Shown here piece by piece: positions 16,766 to 26,170 of a stretch of DNA of 64,000 nt. The notes under the pieces are model-generated. The model searched no databases. It saw nothing but the letters and a program-made list of their open reading frames with translations, and was not told the DNA's origin. Source of the DNA: an uncultured Acidimicrobiaceae bacterium (GTDB taxonomy: Bacteria > Actinomycetota > Acidimicrobiia > Acidimicrobiales > SZUA-35); contig CAMYLA010000013.1 of NCBI GenBank assembly GCA_947259095.1, forward strand, positions 62,001 to 126,000. Direction: 5' to 3'. The translations under genes and the position numbers were made by a program. How positions within the stretch are numbered: position 1 is the first letter of the stretch; each line of letters starts with the position of its first letter.

Positions 16766-17781
16766 TACCGGGGGCCGAGAAGTCGATCGAGCAGCTTGGC
16801 GCTGGCCGAGGATGGTGAGAGGCTCGCCTGCTCAACCATGGCCACGAGGTCGTTTCCCATATCGGAGTTCATAGCGTCGGCGATCCGGCTTGCCAACGTC
16901 TGCTCCATCCTGGCCCGGATCTCGGTTCTGATGCGGTGGCGACGCCGAACCGCCCGGCGGCCGGTCTCGTCAAGCAGACGGAGATGATCCTCGACCGCGA
17001 CCCAGACCATGTCGGCCCCCTCGCCGTCGAGGGCCGAACTCATCACGATCGGTGGCCGGTAGCCGTCCTCGTCCTCCTGGCCGGTCATGTGGCTGAGGTC
17101 CAGCATCAGGTTGAGGTCCCGGCGGACGTCATCGGCACCGGGCCGGTCGGCCTTGTTGACCACGAACACGTCTGCCACTTCGAGCAGCCCGGCCTTGTTG
17201 GCCTGCACCGCATCACCCATGCCGGGTGTCATGACCACCACGGCAGTGTCGGCCGCGCCGACAACGTCGACCTCGACCTGGCCGACGCCGACCGTCTCGA
17301 TGATGACCGGGTCATAGCCCATGGCGTCGAAGAGGCGAACCGCCAGCGGCACCGCCAGTGCCAGCCCGCCGGAGTGGCCCCGGGTGGCCATCGAACGTAT
17401 GAAGACCTTCTCACTGGCCACGTCATCGGCCACCGGGGTGTTGAACCCCGAAGCGTTCCAGTCGTCCATCCTGATGCGGTCGCCGAGGATGGCGCCCCCG
17501 GTCAGGGGCGATGAGGGATCGACCGCCAGCACCGCAGGCCGGCGTCCGGCTGTGGCCAACAGGCCAACCAACCGGCCGGTCAACGTCGACTTTCCGGCTC
17601 CCGGGGCGCCGGTGATCCCGACGATGTGGGCCCTGCCGGCATCGGGGGTTGCCAACTCACTGATCAGCTCGGCGTCATGACCGCCCCGTTCGACCATGGT
17701 CAGCAGCCGCCCGAGGGCCAGCCGTCGGCCCTGTTTCGCTTCGGTGTACAGCTCGTCGACCGAGGAGCGCTTTCGTGGCAT
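16765..17781 (-). CDS. meaB: MeaB-type GTPase, chaperone of the B12-dependent acyl-CoA mutase
   Basis: A 338-residue G3E-family GTPase. The P-loop is GAPGAGKST near residue 60, the switch region is DPSSPLTGGAILGDRIRM, the Walker B-like segment is ETVGVGQVEVDV, and the guanine-specificity motif is NKAD. MeaB proteins gate loading of adenosylcobalamin onto the mutase and help remove the damaged cofactor. The gene sits 17 bases after the B12-binding subunit, on the same strand as both mutase subunits, as expected. Full length, nothing unusual. The older name ArgK (arginine transport kinase) for this family is misleading. Confidence 0.94.
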   Translation of the reverse strand: MPRKRSSVDELYTEAKQGRRLALGRLLTMVERGGHDAELISELATPDAGRAHIVGITGAPGAGKSTLTGRLVGLLATAGRRPAVLAVDPSSPLTGGAILGDRIRMDDWNASGFNTPVADDVASEKVFIRSMATRGHSGGLALAVPLAVRLFDAMGYDPVIIETVGVGQVEVDVVGAADTAVVVMTPGMGDAVQANKAGLLEVADVFVVNKADRPGADDVRRDLNLMLDLSHMTGQEDEDGYRPPIVMSSALDGEGADMVWVAVEDHLRLLDETGRRAVRRRHRIRTEIRARMEQTLASRIADAMNSDMGNDLVAMVEQASLSPSSASAKLLDRLLGPR

Positions 17782-17798
17782 CGGCGTGGTCCGGCCGG

Positions 17799-18221
17799 TC
17801 AGAGGGCGGCGGCCGACACCGCGTCCCGTACGGTCTTTGCGACCTCCCCGGCCGATGCGCCGGGGCCGATGACCGCGGCGACGCCGGCCTCGAGCAACGG
17901 GCCGACGTCCTCGTCCGGCACGATCCCGCCCACCACCACCGGGATGTCGAGGTGGGCGTCCTTGAGCGCCTTGACCATATTGGGGGCCAACGTCATGTGG
18001 CCGGCGTTGTGCATCGAGAGGCCGATGGCGTCGGCGTCCTCCTGCTCGGCGGCCGACACGATGCTGTCGGTGGTCTGGCGCAGCCCGAGATAGATGACCT
18101 CCATGCCGGCATCGCGCAGGATCCGAGCCACCACCTTCAGGCCCCGGTCGTGACCGTCGAGGCCCAGCTTGGCCAGGACGACCCGCAGCGGCCCATCGGT
18201 ACCGTCGGTCCCATCACTCAT
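17799..18221 (-). CDS. icmB: Acyl-CoA mutase small subunit, cobalamin-binding
   Basis: A 140-residue B12-binding domain. The base-off/His-on motif DxHxxG is D22-G-H24-D-R-G27 after KLGLDGHDRG, followed by the SMHNAGH loop and VVVGGIVP, which hold the nucleotide tail of adenosylcobalamin. It works with the large subunit encoded just upstream to form an active carbon-skeleton mutase. A separate small subunit of this size is characteristic of isobutyryl-CoA mutase (IcmB, about 136 residues), though split methylmalonyl-CoA mutases also exist. A GGAGG lies nine bases before the start. It is separated from the large-subunit gene by a block of hairpin repeats. Confidence 0.92.
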   Translation of the reverse strand: MSDGTDGTDGPLRVVLAKLGLDGHDRGLKVVARILRDAGMEVIYLGLRQTTDSIVSAAEQEDADAIGLSMHNAGHMTLAPNMVKALKDAHLDIPVVVGGIVPDEDVGPLLEAGVAAVIGPGASAGEVAKTVRDAVSAAAL

Positions 18222-18239
18222 CTCGCATCGCCTCCGCTC

Positions 18240-18340
18240 GGGGCCATCAGACGATGGCCGTCACCCGGGGCCATCAGACGATGGCCGTCACCCGGGGCCA
18301 TCAGACGATGGCCGTCACCCGGGGCCATCAGATGATGGCC
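18240..18340. repeat. Tandem 27-base hairpin repeat between the mutase subunit genes
   Basis: Four copies of a small palindrome, GGCCATC-AGAC-GATGGCC, occur with an exact spacing of 27 bases (the CCAT of each begins at 18244, 18271, 18298 and 18325). The first three units are identical, including the spacer GTCACCCGGG. The fourth has loop AGAT and contains the last codons and TGA stop of the large-subunit gene. In the minus-strand mRNA this gives a row of stable seven-pair hairpins directly after the large-subunit stop codon. They could slow decay or reduce readthrough to the small-subunit gene. Confidence 0.9.
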
Positions 18341-20007
18341 TTTTCGACGTAGGTCCCGAACACGGTTTCCATCGACGCCACCACTTCTTCCAGCGTGGCG
18401 TAGGCCCGAACCGCATCGAGAATCGGGGGCATGAGGTTCGCCGTCGGGTCCTCGGCGGTCGTGGTGACCGCAGCCAAAGCGGCGGCGACGGCCTCACCGT
18501 CTCGTTTGTGCTTGACGTCCTCCAGCCGCTTGAGCTGATAGTCCTCGACCTCGCCACCGATCCTCAGCAGGTCCCGCTGGCCCTCATCGCCGTCGGTGAA
18601 CTGGTTGACCCCCACGATGATCCGTCGGTCGGCGTTGACGTCCCGCTCGAACCGGTAGGAGGCGTCGGCGATCTCACCGACGAAGTAGCCGTTCTCGATG
18701 CCGGCGTAGACCCCTTCCAGGATCGAGCCGTTCCCAAGGTCGTCGAGGTGGGAGAAGATGGCCTCGGCCTGCCGTTCCATCTCGTCGGTCATCCACTCCA
18801 CGTACGGCGAGCCGCCGAGCGGATCGGCCACGTTGGTCACCCCGGTCTCGTGGGCCACGATCTGCTGGGTCCGCAGCGCGATTCGGGCCGCCTTCTCGGT
18901 CGGCAGGGCCAGCGCCTCGTCGTAGGAGTCGGTGTGGAGGCTCTGGGTGCCGCCGAGGGCACCGGCCAACGCCTGGATGGCAACCCGGGCGATGTTGTTC
19001 TCCGGCTGCTGGGCGGTCAACGACACGCCTGCGGTCTGGGTGTGGAACCGGCACAGCATCGAACGCTCGCTCTTCGCCCCGTACCGCTCCTTCATCCACC
19101 GGGCCCAGATCCTTCTGGCCGCCCGGAACTTGCCGATCTCCTCGAAGAAGTCGATGTGGCTGTTGAAGAAGAAGCTCAACCGCCCGGCGAACTCGTCGAC
19201 GTCGACACCGGCCGCCACCGCCGCTTCGACATAGGCGAAGCCGTTGGCCAGGGTGAACGCCAGCTCCTGGGCCGCCGTGCTGCCGGCCTCGCGGATGTGG
19301 TAACCCGAGATCGAGACCGGATGCCATTTCGGCATCTCGGTCGAGGTGAACTTGATCATGTCGGTGACGATACGAACCGACGGCCGCGGCGGGTAGATGT
19401 ACTCCTTCTGGGCCTGGTACTCCTTGAAGATGTCGTTCTGGATGGTCCCGGCAAGATCCTTGCGGGCCACCCCGTTCTTCTCCCCCACGGCCACGTACAT
19501 GGCCAACACGATGGCGGCCGGCCCGTTGATGGTCATCGACGTGGAGACCGAGCCGAGGTCGATCCCGGCATACAGGTCCTCCATGTCGGCCAGGGTGTCG
19601 ACCGCCACCCCGGCCCGGCCGACCTCACCCACCGACCACGGGCTGTTGGAATCCCGGCCCATCAGCGTCGGCATGTCGAATGCGGTGGACAGCCCGGTGC
19701 CACCGTTGCGGAGGATGTCGTGGAAGCGGGCATTGGTGTCCTCGGCGGTACCGAAACCGGCGAACATCCGCATGGTCCACAGCCGTGACCGGTACATGCT
19801 GGGGTAGACCCCGCGGGTGTACGGATACTGGCCGGGATAGGGGCCCTCGCCGTAGACCGGCTCCACCGGAACACCCGACATGGTCTCGAACGGGACATCC
19901 CGGAGCTTCGACCCCTGGTAGGCCTCACGGAACGCCTGGTATCGGGGATCATCCTCGTCCGGGGTGTGACGACGGCTGTCCTCGGTTTCGCTCATTGCAG
20001 CATCCAT
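18328..20007 (-). CDS. icmA: Acyl-CoA mutase large subunit, isobutyryl-CoA mutase type
   Basis: A 559-residue TIM-barrel subunit of a B12-dependent mutase (IcmA is about 566; full methylmalonyl-CoA mutases exceed 700). The motif region RGVYPSMYRSRLWTMRMFAGFGT, AFDMPTLMGRDS and SGYHIREAGSTAAQEL are typical. The two residues that set substrate choice appear to be F82 (MFAGF) and Q200 (YQAQKEY). They are 118 apart, exactly as Phe80/Gln198 in isobutyryl-CoA mutase, whereas methylmalonyl-CoA mutase has Tyr89/Arg207. I therefore favour interconversion of isobutyryl- and butyryl-CoA or a related branched acyl-CoA. An ATG 12 bases in (19995) is an alternative start. The operon continues with the small subunit and MeaB. 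Methylmalonyl-CoA activity is not excluded. Confidence 0.88.
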   Translation of the reverse strand: MDAAMSETEDSRRHTPDEDDPRYQAFREAYQGSKLRDVPFETMSGVPVEPVYGEGPYPGQYPYTRGVYPSMYRSRLWTMRMFAGFGTAEDTNARFHDILRNGGTGLSTAFDMPTLMGRDSNSPWSVGEVGRAGVAVDTLADMEDLYAGIDLGSVSTSMTINGPAAIVLAMYVAVGEKNGVARKDLAGTIQNDIFKEYQAQKEYIYPPRPSVRIVTDMIKFTSTEMPKWHPVSISGYHIREAGSTAAQELAFTLANGFAYVEAAVAAGVDVDEFAGRLSFFFNSHIDFFEEIGKFRAARRIWARWMKERYGAKSERSMLCRFHTQTAGVSLTAQQPENNIARVAIQALAGALGGTQSLHTDSYDEALALPTEKAARIALRTQQIVAHETGVTNVADPLGGSPYVEWMTDEMERQAEAIFSHLDDLGNGSILEGVYAGIENGYFVGEIADASYRFERDVNADRRIIVGVNQFTDGDEGQRDLLRIGGEVEDYQLKRLEDVKHKRDGEAVAAALAAVTTTAEDPTANLMPPILDAVRAYATLEEVVASMETVFGTYVEKAII

Positions 20008-20178
20008 TCCATCGAGATTCGCTCCATCGATCCGGGCTCGTCACCGGATGACCCAACGACCAGTGTATGGATCCGTTCCCAGCCGTACCGCATTGGAGGC
20101 GCCGGCCGGCCGCCGATCTCCTCGGGCCGACCCCGGCCTGGTCGAAGTGGGCCGCCGTGACAGCTACCATCGGCTGCC

Positions 20179-20892
20179 ATGAGCGGCAACGGGGCGACCG
20201 AGCGATCGGGGGCGGAGGGCGAGATCCCGGCCACCACCGCCGGGCCGCAGCCGGTGGTCCACGTCGAGGTCGACAACGCACTCGACGAGCGGCCCGGGCT
20301 CGTACTCGACGAGTTCGACGAGAAGCTGGATGCGTTCAATGCGCTGCGCAAGAGCGACGTGGCGGCCGCAGACCGGATCCTCGACCAGGTCGGCGCCACC
20401 GACAGTGTCGACCGCCAGATCATCCTGGAGCTGGCCTCGAAGCGGCCGTTGGGTCACCCCGAACGGTTCCCCGAGGCCCACGCCGGAGCGATGCGGGCGC
20501 TGGAGGTGTTGGATCGCAACGCCTCCGGCGGGGTCCGGGTGTCCGGCGTGGGGCCGTTGGCGCCGCTCGCCCAGTACGCGGTGCAACAGGTTGTGCATTT
20601 CCTGGTCAAATCCCACCTGCGGAACGTGGTCAACAACCTCTCGCACCTGTACGGCCGACGGGAGGCGGCGGCGTTGAAGGACGACCCCCTGCTCAAGGGG
20701 GCCGCCATCGCCCGGCGCCGTATCAAGCTCACCACCGATCAACCGCTGGACGCCCTGTACCAGACCGTCGGGCGTTGCGGCCGCCCCCCGCAGGACCAGG
20801 CCAGGCTCTTTGCGCTGGTGGCATTGATCCTGATGGCGCTGGCCTGGGTGGCGGTGCCGGTCGGGCTCGGCGTCTCGATCGTTGCCAACTGA
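20179..20892 (+). CDS. Tail-anchored protein of unknown function
   Basis: A 237-residue protein I do not recognise. It has a disordered acidic start (about 1-30) and a helical body with HVEVDNALDERPGLVLDEF and ASKRPLGHPERFPEAHAGAMRALEVLDRN, the latter like a conserved domain. A single hydrophobic helix lies at about 211-233, near the end, which would anchor it in the membrane with the bulk in the cytoplasm. It stands alone on the plus strand between the mutase and kynurenine operons, and its stop codon lies inside a hairpin shared with the convergent tryptophan dioxygenase gene. Confidence 0.72.
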   Translation: MSGNGATERSGAEGEIPATTAGPQPVVHVEVDNALDERPGLVLDEFDEKLDAFNALRKSDVAAADRILDQVGATDSVDRQIILELASKRPLGHPERFPEAHAGAMRALEVLDRNASGGVRVSGVGPLAPLAQYAVQQVVHFLVKSHLRNVVNNLSHLYGRREAAALKDDPLLKGAAIARRRIKLTTDQPLDALYQTVGRCGRPPQDQARLFALVALILMALAWVAVPVGLGVSIVAN

Positions 20893-20936
20893 CCGGCCGA
20901 CGGGCTCGGGTCGACCCTGCCCGGTTGTCCGGTCAG
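20889..20936. terminator. Hairpin between convergent genes, probable bidirectional terminator
   Basis: CTGACCGG at 20889-20896 pairs perfectly with CCGGTCAG at 20929-20936. A second inner stem, CGGGC at 20901-20905 with GCCCG at 20919-20923, would strengthen it. Both flanking genes end inside or at the hairpin (stop at 20890-20892 on the plus strand, stop at 20933-20935 on the minus strand). There is no U-run, so it may stop transcription only weakly. Confidence 0.5.
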
Positions 20937-21784
20937 AGTGCGGCGCGGATGGCCCACAGATCGGGGAACGCCGGCCGGAACAACGTCGAGCGCAGGTACT
21001 CCACCCCCGAGGAGCCACCGGTGCCCATCTTGGACCCGATGGTCCGTTGCACCATCATCACATGGCGATAGCGCCACTCCTGCAGGCCCTCGTCCAGGTC
21101 GGTCAGCGACTCGCACAGGCGCGACATCGCCGCATCGTTGCGGTAGATGTCGATCAACGCCCGCTGGACGCCTGCCGAGTACCCGACCGCCTGGCGGACG
21201 TCGCGGTAGAGGAACTCATCCGGGATCTCATAGCCCTGGCGGTGCACGTAGTGGATGAAGCCATCCCACAGGCAGGGCTGCTCGTACCGGCGGGTCAGGT
21301 TGGCGTACTCCCGCTCGTTGCCGACGAACCGTTCGAAGTGGTCGCTGTTCTTCTGGCCGAGCAGGAACTCCAGCTCCCGGAACTGGGCCGACTGGAAGCC
21401 GCTCGAATTGGCCAGGAAGCTGCGGAACGACGTGAACTCCAGCGGGGTCATGGTCTCCAGCACGTCGAGCTGGATGATCAGGGTCTTGAAGATCTTCAGC
21501 ACCCGCTTCAACTGGTGGCCGCTCAGCGCCGGACGATCGTCGTTGAGGTGGTCGGCCAGCTCGTCGAGCTCATGGAGCACCTGTTTGAACCACAGCTCGT
21601 AGACCTGATGGATGACGATGAACAACATCTCGTCGTGCTCGACCGGGCGGGACCTCGGCTGCTGCAGGCTCAACAGCTCGTCGATCTTCAGGTAGTTGCC
21701 GTAGCTCATCTCCGGTACCGACCCGACCTCCGGTGGCATCCGGGTGCCGATCGCCGAATCGGTTGGCTCGGGATCATCGTTCAT
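20933..21784 (-). CDS. kynA: Tryptophan 2,3-dioxygenase
   Basis: A 283-residue haem enzyme that opens the indole ring of L-tryptophan to N-formylkynurenine. The family landmarks are in place: MSYGNYLKIDELLSLQ, the EHDEMLFIVIHQVYELWFK helix with the active-site histidine, the substrate-carboxylate arginine in EFTSFRSFL, and the proximal haem histidine in RYRHVMMVQRTIG followed by KMGTGGSSG. Length is normal. It is the last gene of the kynurenine operon, 15 bases after the monooxygenase gene. No N-formylkynurenine formamidase is present in the cluster, so the next step must be done by an enzyme coded elsewhere or by an unrecognised hydrolase. Confidence 0.96.
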   Translation of the reverse strand: MNDDPEPTDSAIGTRMPPEVGSVPEMSYGNYLKIDELLSLQQPRSRPVEHDEMLFIVIHQVYELWFKQVLHELDELADHLNDDRPALSGHQLKRVLKIFKTLIIQLDVLETMTPLEFTSFRSFLANSSGFQSAQFRELEFLLGQKNSDHFERFVGNEREYANLTRRYEQPCLWDGFIHYVHRQGYEIPDEFLYRDVRQAVGYSAGVQRALIDIYRNDAAMSRLCESLTDLDEGLQEWRYRHVMMVQRTIGSKMGTGGSSGVEYLRSTLFRPAFPDLWAIRAAL

Positions 21785-21799
21785 TGCCGTCCTCCTGGC

Positions 21800-23248
21800 T
21801 CAAATTGGTGCCGGCAGCGGGCTGAGGGTGCGAACCAGCTCGGCGGCCCGATCAAAATCCACCTGATCGAGGCTCGGTGCCCCGGCGATCAGCTCGGCGA
21901 AGATCTCCTGTTGACGCTCCGCTCGTTTCTTGACCTCGGCATAGCGGCGGGTGCTGAACATCACCATGCCGTAGCGGGCGGCGATCTTGTCCGGGAAGCG
22001 TCGCTCCAGCTCCAGGGCCAGCTCCCGCTTGATCAGATAGTCGGGGTCGACGACACCGGCCCGCATCTCGACATAGTTGTCCAGTGCCATGTCGGCGATG
22101 GCGTCGGCGTCGGGCTTGCGGTCGGCTTCGAACTTCCGGAACGCCAGCGCCAGGTCGTCCGGGTACTCCCGTATGGTCCGGTCCAGCAACCGGCACGACT
22201 CCATGGCCAGGTTCATCCCCTGGCCATGGAACGGCACGATGGCGTGGGCCGCGTCGCCGAGCAGGACCGCATCGCCGCCGAGGCTCCAACCGGTGTTGCG
22301 GATGGTGGAGAGCCGGCCGGTGGGGTTGGCGAAGAACTGGCTGGTGAGGTCCGGCACCAGCGGCACGAAGTCGGGAAACTCCCGTTTGAAGAAACCCTCG
22401 ACGTCGGCCTCGGTCTTCAGGTCGGCGAAGCTGGCGGTGGCGCCCGGCCCGTCATCGTTCGGCATGAACAGGGTGACGGTGAAATCGCCCTCCGGGTTGG
22501 CAAGGGCGATCAGCATGAACTCGCCCCGGGGCCAGATGTGCAGTGCGTTCGGCTCGATCTGGAACGAACCGCCCGGGCCTGGCGGGATGTTCAACTCCTT
22601 GTAGCCGTGGTCGAGCTCAGCCTCGGTCGAGGTGCCCCCGTTGACCGCCAGCATGGCGTTGCGGACCTCGGAACTGGAGCCGTCGCAGCCGAACAGGGTG
22701 CCGAAGGGCACGACCGAGACGGCCGTCTCGTCGTTCCGGTCGGTGACGGTGAGCACCTTGCGATCGAAGTCGACCTGCCGACACCGGACATCGAAGGTGA
22801 CCTCGACGTTGCCGGTGGCCTCGGCGGCGTCGAGCAGGATGGCGTTGAGGTCGCTGCGGGACACGGCGTGGATCACGTCTTCGGGATGCAGGCCGTAGGG
22901 CTGGAGCCCGGCGTCGCCGTCGATCTCGTGGACCATGCGCCCGGCCATCGGCACCAGGATCGGTTCCAACGAGGGGTACACTCCGAGCTCCTTGAGGGGC
23001 ACGATCCCCCGTGTGGCCAGCGCCAGGTTGATCGACTTGCCGGCATCGATGTCCACCCGGCGGAGGTCGGGCCTGCTTTCCAACACCCGGACCCGGTGGC
23101 CCTGACGAGCCAGGTACAACGCCATCAGGGCCCCGGCCTGACCGCCGCCGGCGATCACGATCGGGCCGCCCGCGGCCAGCGATTTCCGGTCGGCCTGCGG
23201 TGTCGGTTCGAGCGGCTGGTTCCCAGAGTGGTTCACGGGGTGGTTCAC
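21800..23248 (-). CDS. kmo: Kynurenine 3-monooxygenase
   Basis: A 482-residue FAD-dependent aromatic hydroxylase that converts L-kynurenine to 3-hydroxykynurenine with NADPH and oxygen. The dinucleotide-binding motif is IVIAGGGQAGALMALYLARQG near residue 25, and the second FAD motif is LLGDAAHAIVPFHGQGMNLAMES. The KSINLALATRG segment is typical of kynurenine monooxygenases. The GTG start at 23248 overlaps the kynureninase stop as GTGA, and further in-frame codons upstream lie inside that gene. The C-terminal membrane anchor of eukaryotic enzymes is absent, as in other bacteria. It acts between tryptophan dioxygenase and kynureninase. Confidence 0.95.
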   Translation of the reverse strand: MNHPVNHSGNQPLEPTPQADRKSLAAGGPIVIAGGGQAGALMALYLARQGHRVRVLESRPDLRRVDIDAGKSINLALATRGIVPLKELGVYPSLEPILVPMAGRMVHEIDGDAGLQPYGLHPEDVIHAVSRSDLNAILLDAAEATGNVEVTFDVRCRQVDFDRKVLTVTDRNDETAVSVVPFGTLFGCDGSSSEVRNAMLAVNGGTSTEAELDHGYKELNIPPGPGGSFQIEPNALHIWPRGEFMLIALANPEGDFTVTLFMPNDDGPGATASFADLKTEADVEGFFKREFPDFVPLVPDLTSQFFANPTGRLSTIRNTGWSLGGDAVLLGDAAHAIVPFHGQGMNLAMESCRLLDRTIREYPDDLALAFRKFEADRKPDADAIADMALDNYVEMRAGVVDPDYLIKRELALELERRFPDKIAARYGMVMFSTRRYAEVKKRAERQQEIFAELIAGAPSLDQVDFDRAAELVRTLSPLPAPI

Positions 23249-24537
23249 AGCAGCCCATCCAGGATCTCGACGAATCGGTGAATGTCGGCGAACGAGGTGT
23301 ACAGCGGCACCGGGGCGACCCTGATGACCCGGGGATGGCGCCAGTCGCAGGCGACGCCGGCATCCTCCAGTGCGGCGTGGACCAGCTTGCCGTCGCGGCT
23401 CTCGTCGGTGACCCGAAGGGCGAACTGGCAGCCTCGCTGCTCGAGAGGGCGGGGATTGATGGCCTCGATCCGATCGCCGATCACCTCGTCGAGCAGCTGG
23501 TCGAGGTAGGCGATCTGGCGCTCCGATTTCGCCCGCAGCGCCGTCATACCGCCGGCGGCGTCGATCACGTCGAGCGAGGCCCGGAGCGCCGCCATCATCA
23601 GGATCGGTGGGTTGGAGAGCTGCCAGGACTCGACGGTGGGGATCGGATCGAAGACGGTCTTCATCTCGAATCGTTCGGCCTTGTTTGTCCCCCACCAGCC
23701 GAGGAACTTCGGCAGGGTCCGGTCGGCGATATGGCGGTTGTGGACGAAGCATCCGGCAATCGCCCCCGGTCCGGCGTTGAGGTACTTGTAGTTGCACCAG
23801 ACGGCGAAGTCGGCACCCCAGTCGTGCATCTCCAGCGGGATGTTGCCTGCGGCATGGGCCAGATCGAAGCCAACCGTCGCACCGACCTCGTGCCCGGCTC
23901 TGACGATGTCGGCCATCGCCATGACCTGGCCGGTGTAGTACTGCACCCCCGGCAACATGATCACCGCCAGCTCCTCGCCGTGGCGACCGATGGCATCGAT
24001 GATGTCGGCCGGGTCGATGGTGTCGTGGCCCGGCCGGGGGCCAACGGTGATCAACGACGTCGCCGGGTCGAGCCCACGCTGGCGGATCTGGGATTCGACT
24101 GCGAAGTGGTCGGAAGGGAAGGCGTGGTCCTCGATGAGGATCTTGTGCCGCTGCGGGGTCGGTCGGTAGAAGCTCACCAGCAGGAGGTGGAGGTTGACCG
24201 TCAGGCCGTTCATCACCACCACCTCCTCCGGACGAGCGCCGACGACGGCCGACATCTGATCGGTCAACAGTTCGTGATAGGGGGCCCAGGCGGTCTCGCC
24301 GGTGAAATGGCCGGCCACGCCAAGGGTGGCCCAGCGATCGAGCTCGTCGTCGACGTACCGCTTCGTGGCCACCGTCGGGAGGCCAAGCGAGTTGCCGACC
24401 AGGTACACCTGCTCGGTTCCGTCATCGTGGCGGGGTATGAGGAACTCCCGCCGCATTGCCGCCAGCGGGTCCTCGGCGTCGAGTGCGGCCGCGGCTGCCG
24501 CCTCTGAGGCCGATCGTTGACGGTGGTGGCTGCCCAT
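23245..24537 (-). CDS. kynU: Kynureninase
   Basis: A 430-residue PLP enzyme that cleaves 3-hydroxykynurenine (or kynurenine) to 3-hydroxyanthranilate and alanine. Visible features are VYLVGNSLGLPTVATKRYV, DHAFPSDHFAVESQ, GFDLAHAAGNIPLEMHDW with the cofactor aspartate, and WCNYKYLNAGPG with the Schiff-base lysine, followed by FLGWWG. Full length. It overlaps the monooxygenase start by four bases and follows the 3-hydroxyanthranilate dioxygenase gene by 42 bases. The presence of both the monooxygenase and the 3,4-dioxygenase indicates the 3-hydroxykynurenine branch rather than the anthranilate branch. Confidence 0.96.
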   Translation of the reverse strand: MGSHHRQRSASEAAAAAALDAEDPLAAMRREFLIPRHDDGTEQVYLVGNSLGLPTVATKRYVDDELDRWATLGVAGHFTGETAWAPYHELLTDQMSAVVGARPEEVVVMNGLTVNLHLLLVSFYRPTPQRHKILIEDHAFPSDHFAVESQIRQRGLDPATSLITVGPRPGHDTIDPADIIDAIGRHGEELAVIMLPGVQYYTGQVMAMADIVRAGHEVGATVGFDLAHAAGNIPLEMHDWGADFAVWCNYKYLNAGPGAIAGCFVHNRHIADRTLPKFLGWWGTNKAERFEMKTVFDPIPTVESWQLSNPPILMMAALRASLDVIDAAGGMTALRAKSERQIAYLDQLLDEVIGDRIEAINPRPLEQRGCQFALRVTDESRDGKLVHAALEDAGVACDWRHPRVIRVAPVPLYTSFADIHRFVEILDGLL

Positions 24538-24579
24538 GTGAAAGCCTCGGTTCGGTCGGAGCGTGGTCAGGAGATCAAG

Positions 24580-25233
<654 letters not shown>

Positions 25234-26049
25234 TCAGTTGAACCCGGCCCCTGCCAGCGTGTCGAGCACTTTCTCGGCAATCGACGGGTCCATCGCCTCT
25301 CGGGGGGCGAAGATGGTCGATTCGAGCCAGGATCGCGCCGTTTCGGACCGGAGCCCGTATCGCCGGGCCAACTCCCGGTCGATGCCCGGCCGATCGTGCA
25401 GTGCTGCGGCCTGGGCGGTCACCGCGTCGACCACCCGACCGACCTCGGTGGTCCGACCGGTCAGGATGTCATTGCGCACCGCCACCACGAACGACGGCCA
25501 CGGGGTCTCCAAGGCGTCGATCTGGCGGAAACGGCCGGCTTCGACGTGGGGGGTCGTCATGTACTGGTCCCACAGGAACAGCTCGGACTCCCCGGCGGCG
25601 AACGAGTCGATCGCTCCCTGCAGATCCCCCACCATCACGAAACGATCGTCGGTCAGGGTCCAGCCATTGGCCCTGGCCAGTATGAAGGCCATGAGGTGGC
25701 TGCCCGAATTCGGACGGGAGATGGCGATCCTGGCCTGGTCGAGCTCCGCCACCTTCTCGAACCGTGAATCCGGCGGCACGAAGACTCCCCACCGCAGCGG
25801 ACTGACAACATAGACCTGGAGGATCGTCAACGCCGCCCCCTTGGCGATGGCCGACACCGTGCCTTCGGTGAGGATGCTCACCATGTCGAGGTCGGCTGCG
25901 GCCAACTTGGCCAGCATCTCCCCCGTTCCCCCGTGCTGATCCTCCCACCGCAGGTCGAGATCGTGGCAGGCCGGTGATTCGATGGCCAGATGCCACGGGA
26001 GGTTGAAGTGCTCGGGAACCCCGCCCAGCTTGAGCGGCCGCGTTGTCAT
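25234..26049 (-). CDS. Ca3427-like periplasmic-binding-fold protein without signal peptide
   Basis: A 271-residue protein with a type 2 binding-protein fold. It begins KLGGVPEHFNLPWHLAI and continues with WEDQHGGTGEMLAKLAAADLDMVSILTEG and QVYVVSPLRWGVFVP. This series matches the Ca3427-like group first described in Candida and shared by bacteria and fungi. There is no export signal, so it is probably cytoplasmic and not an ABC transporter component. It is the first gene of the kynurenine operon, 27 bases before the 3-hydroxyanthranilate dioxygenase. It may bind a pathway intermediate or act as an enzyme of unknown reaction; the missing formamidase step is one idea, without direct support. Confidence 0.75.
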   Translation of the reverse strand: MTTRPLKLGGVPEHFNLPWHLAIESPACHDLDLRWEDQHGGTGEMLAKLAAADLDMVSILTEGTVSAIAKGAALTILQVYVVSPLRWGVFVPPDSRFEKVAELDQARIAISRPNSGSHLMAFILARANGWTLTDDRFVMVGDLQGAIDSFAAGESELFLWDQYMTTPHVEAGRFRQIDALETPWPSFVVAVRNDILTGRTTEVGRVVDAVTAQAAALHDRPGIDRELARRYGLRSETARSWLESTIFAPREAMDPSIAEKVLDTLAGAGFN

Positions 26050-26170
26050 ATCGAAAGCCTAGGTTGAGGCCCGAGCCGCAGCCACGCCAGGACAACTGTC
26101 ACACCTGGCCGCCGCTCCCGCCGCCAACCGGCGCGGCCCCCGGGGCCAGGTCATGGTGGGGTACCGTTGG

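Noticed and set aside
18240-18340. Possible CRISPR array
   Set aside because: The spacing is constant but the spacers are identical, there are only four units and no cas genes are present, so this is a simple tandem repeat.
20008-20178. Possible B12 riboswitch before the mutase operon
   Set aside because: The conserved B12-box-type segment and the surrounding stems were not seen in this 171-base gap.
20882-23281. Long plus-strand open frame opposite the tryptophan dioxygenase and kynurenine monooxygenase genes
   Set aside because: No domain and atypical composition; the minus-strand enzymes are well supported.
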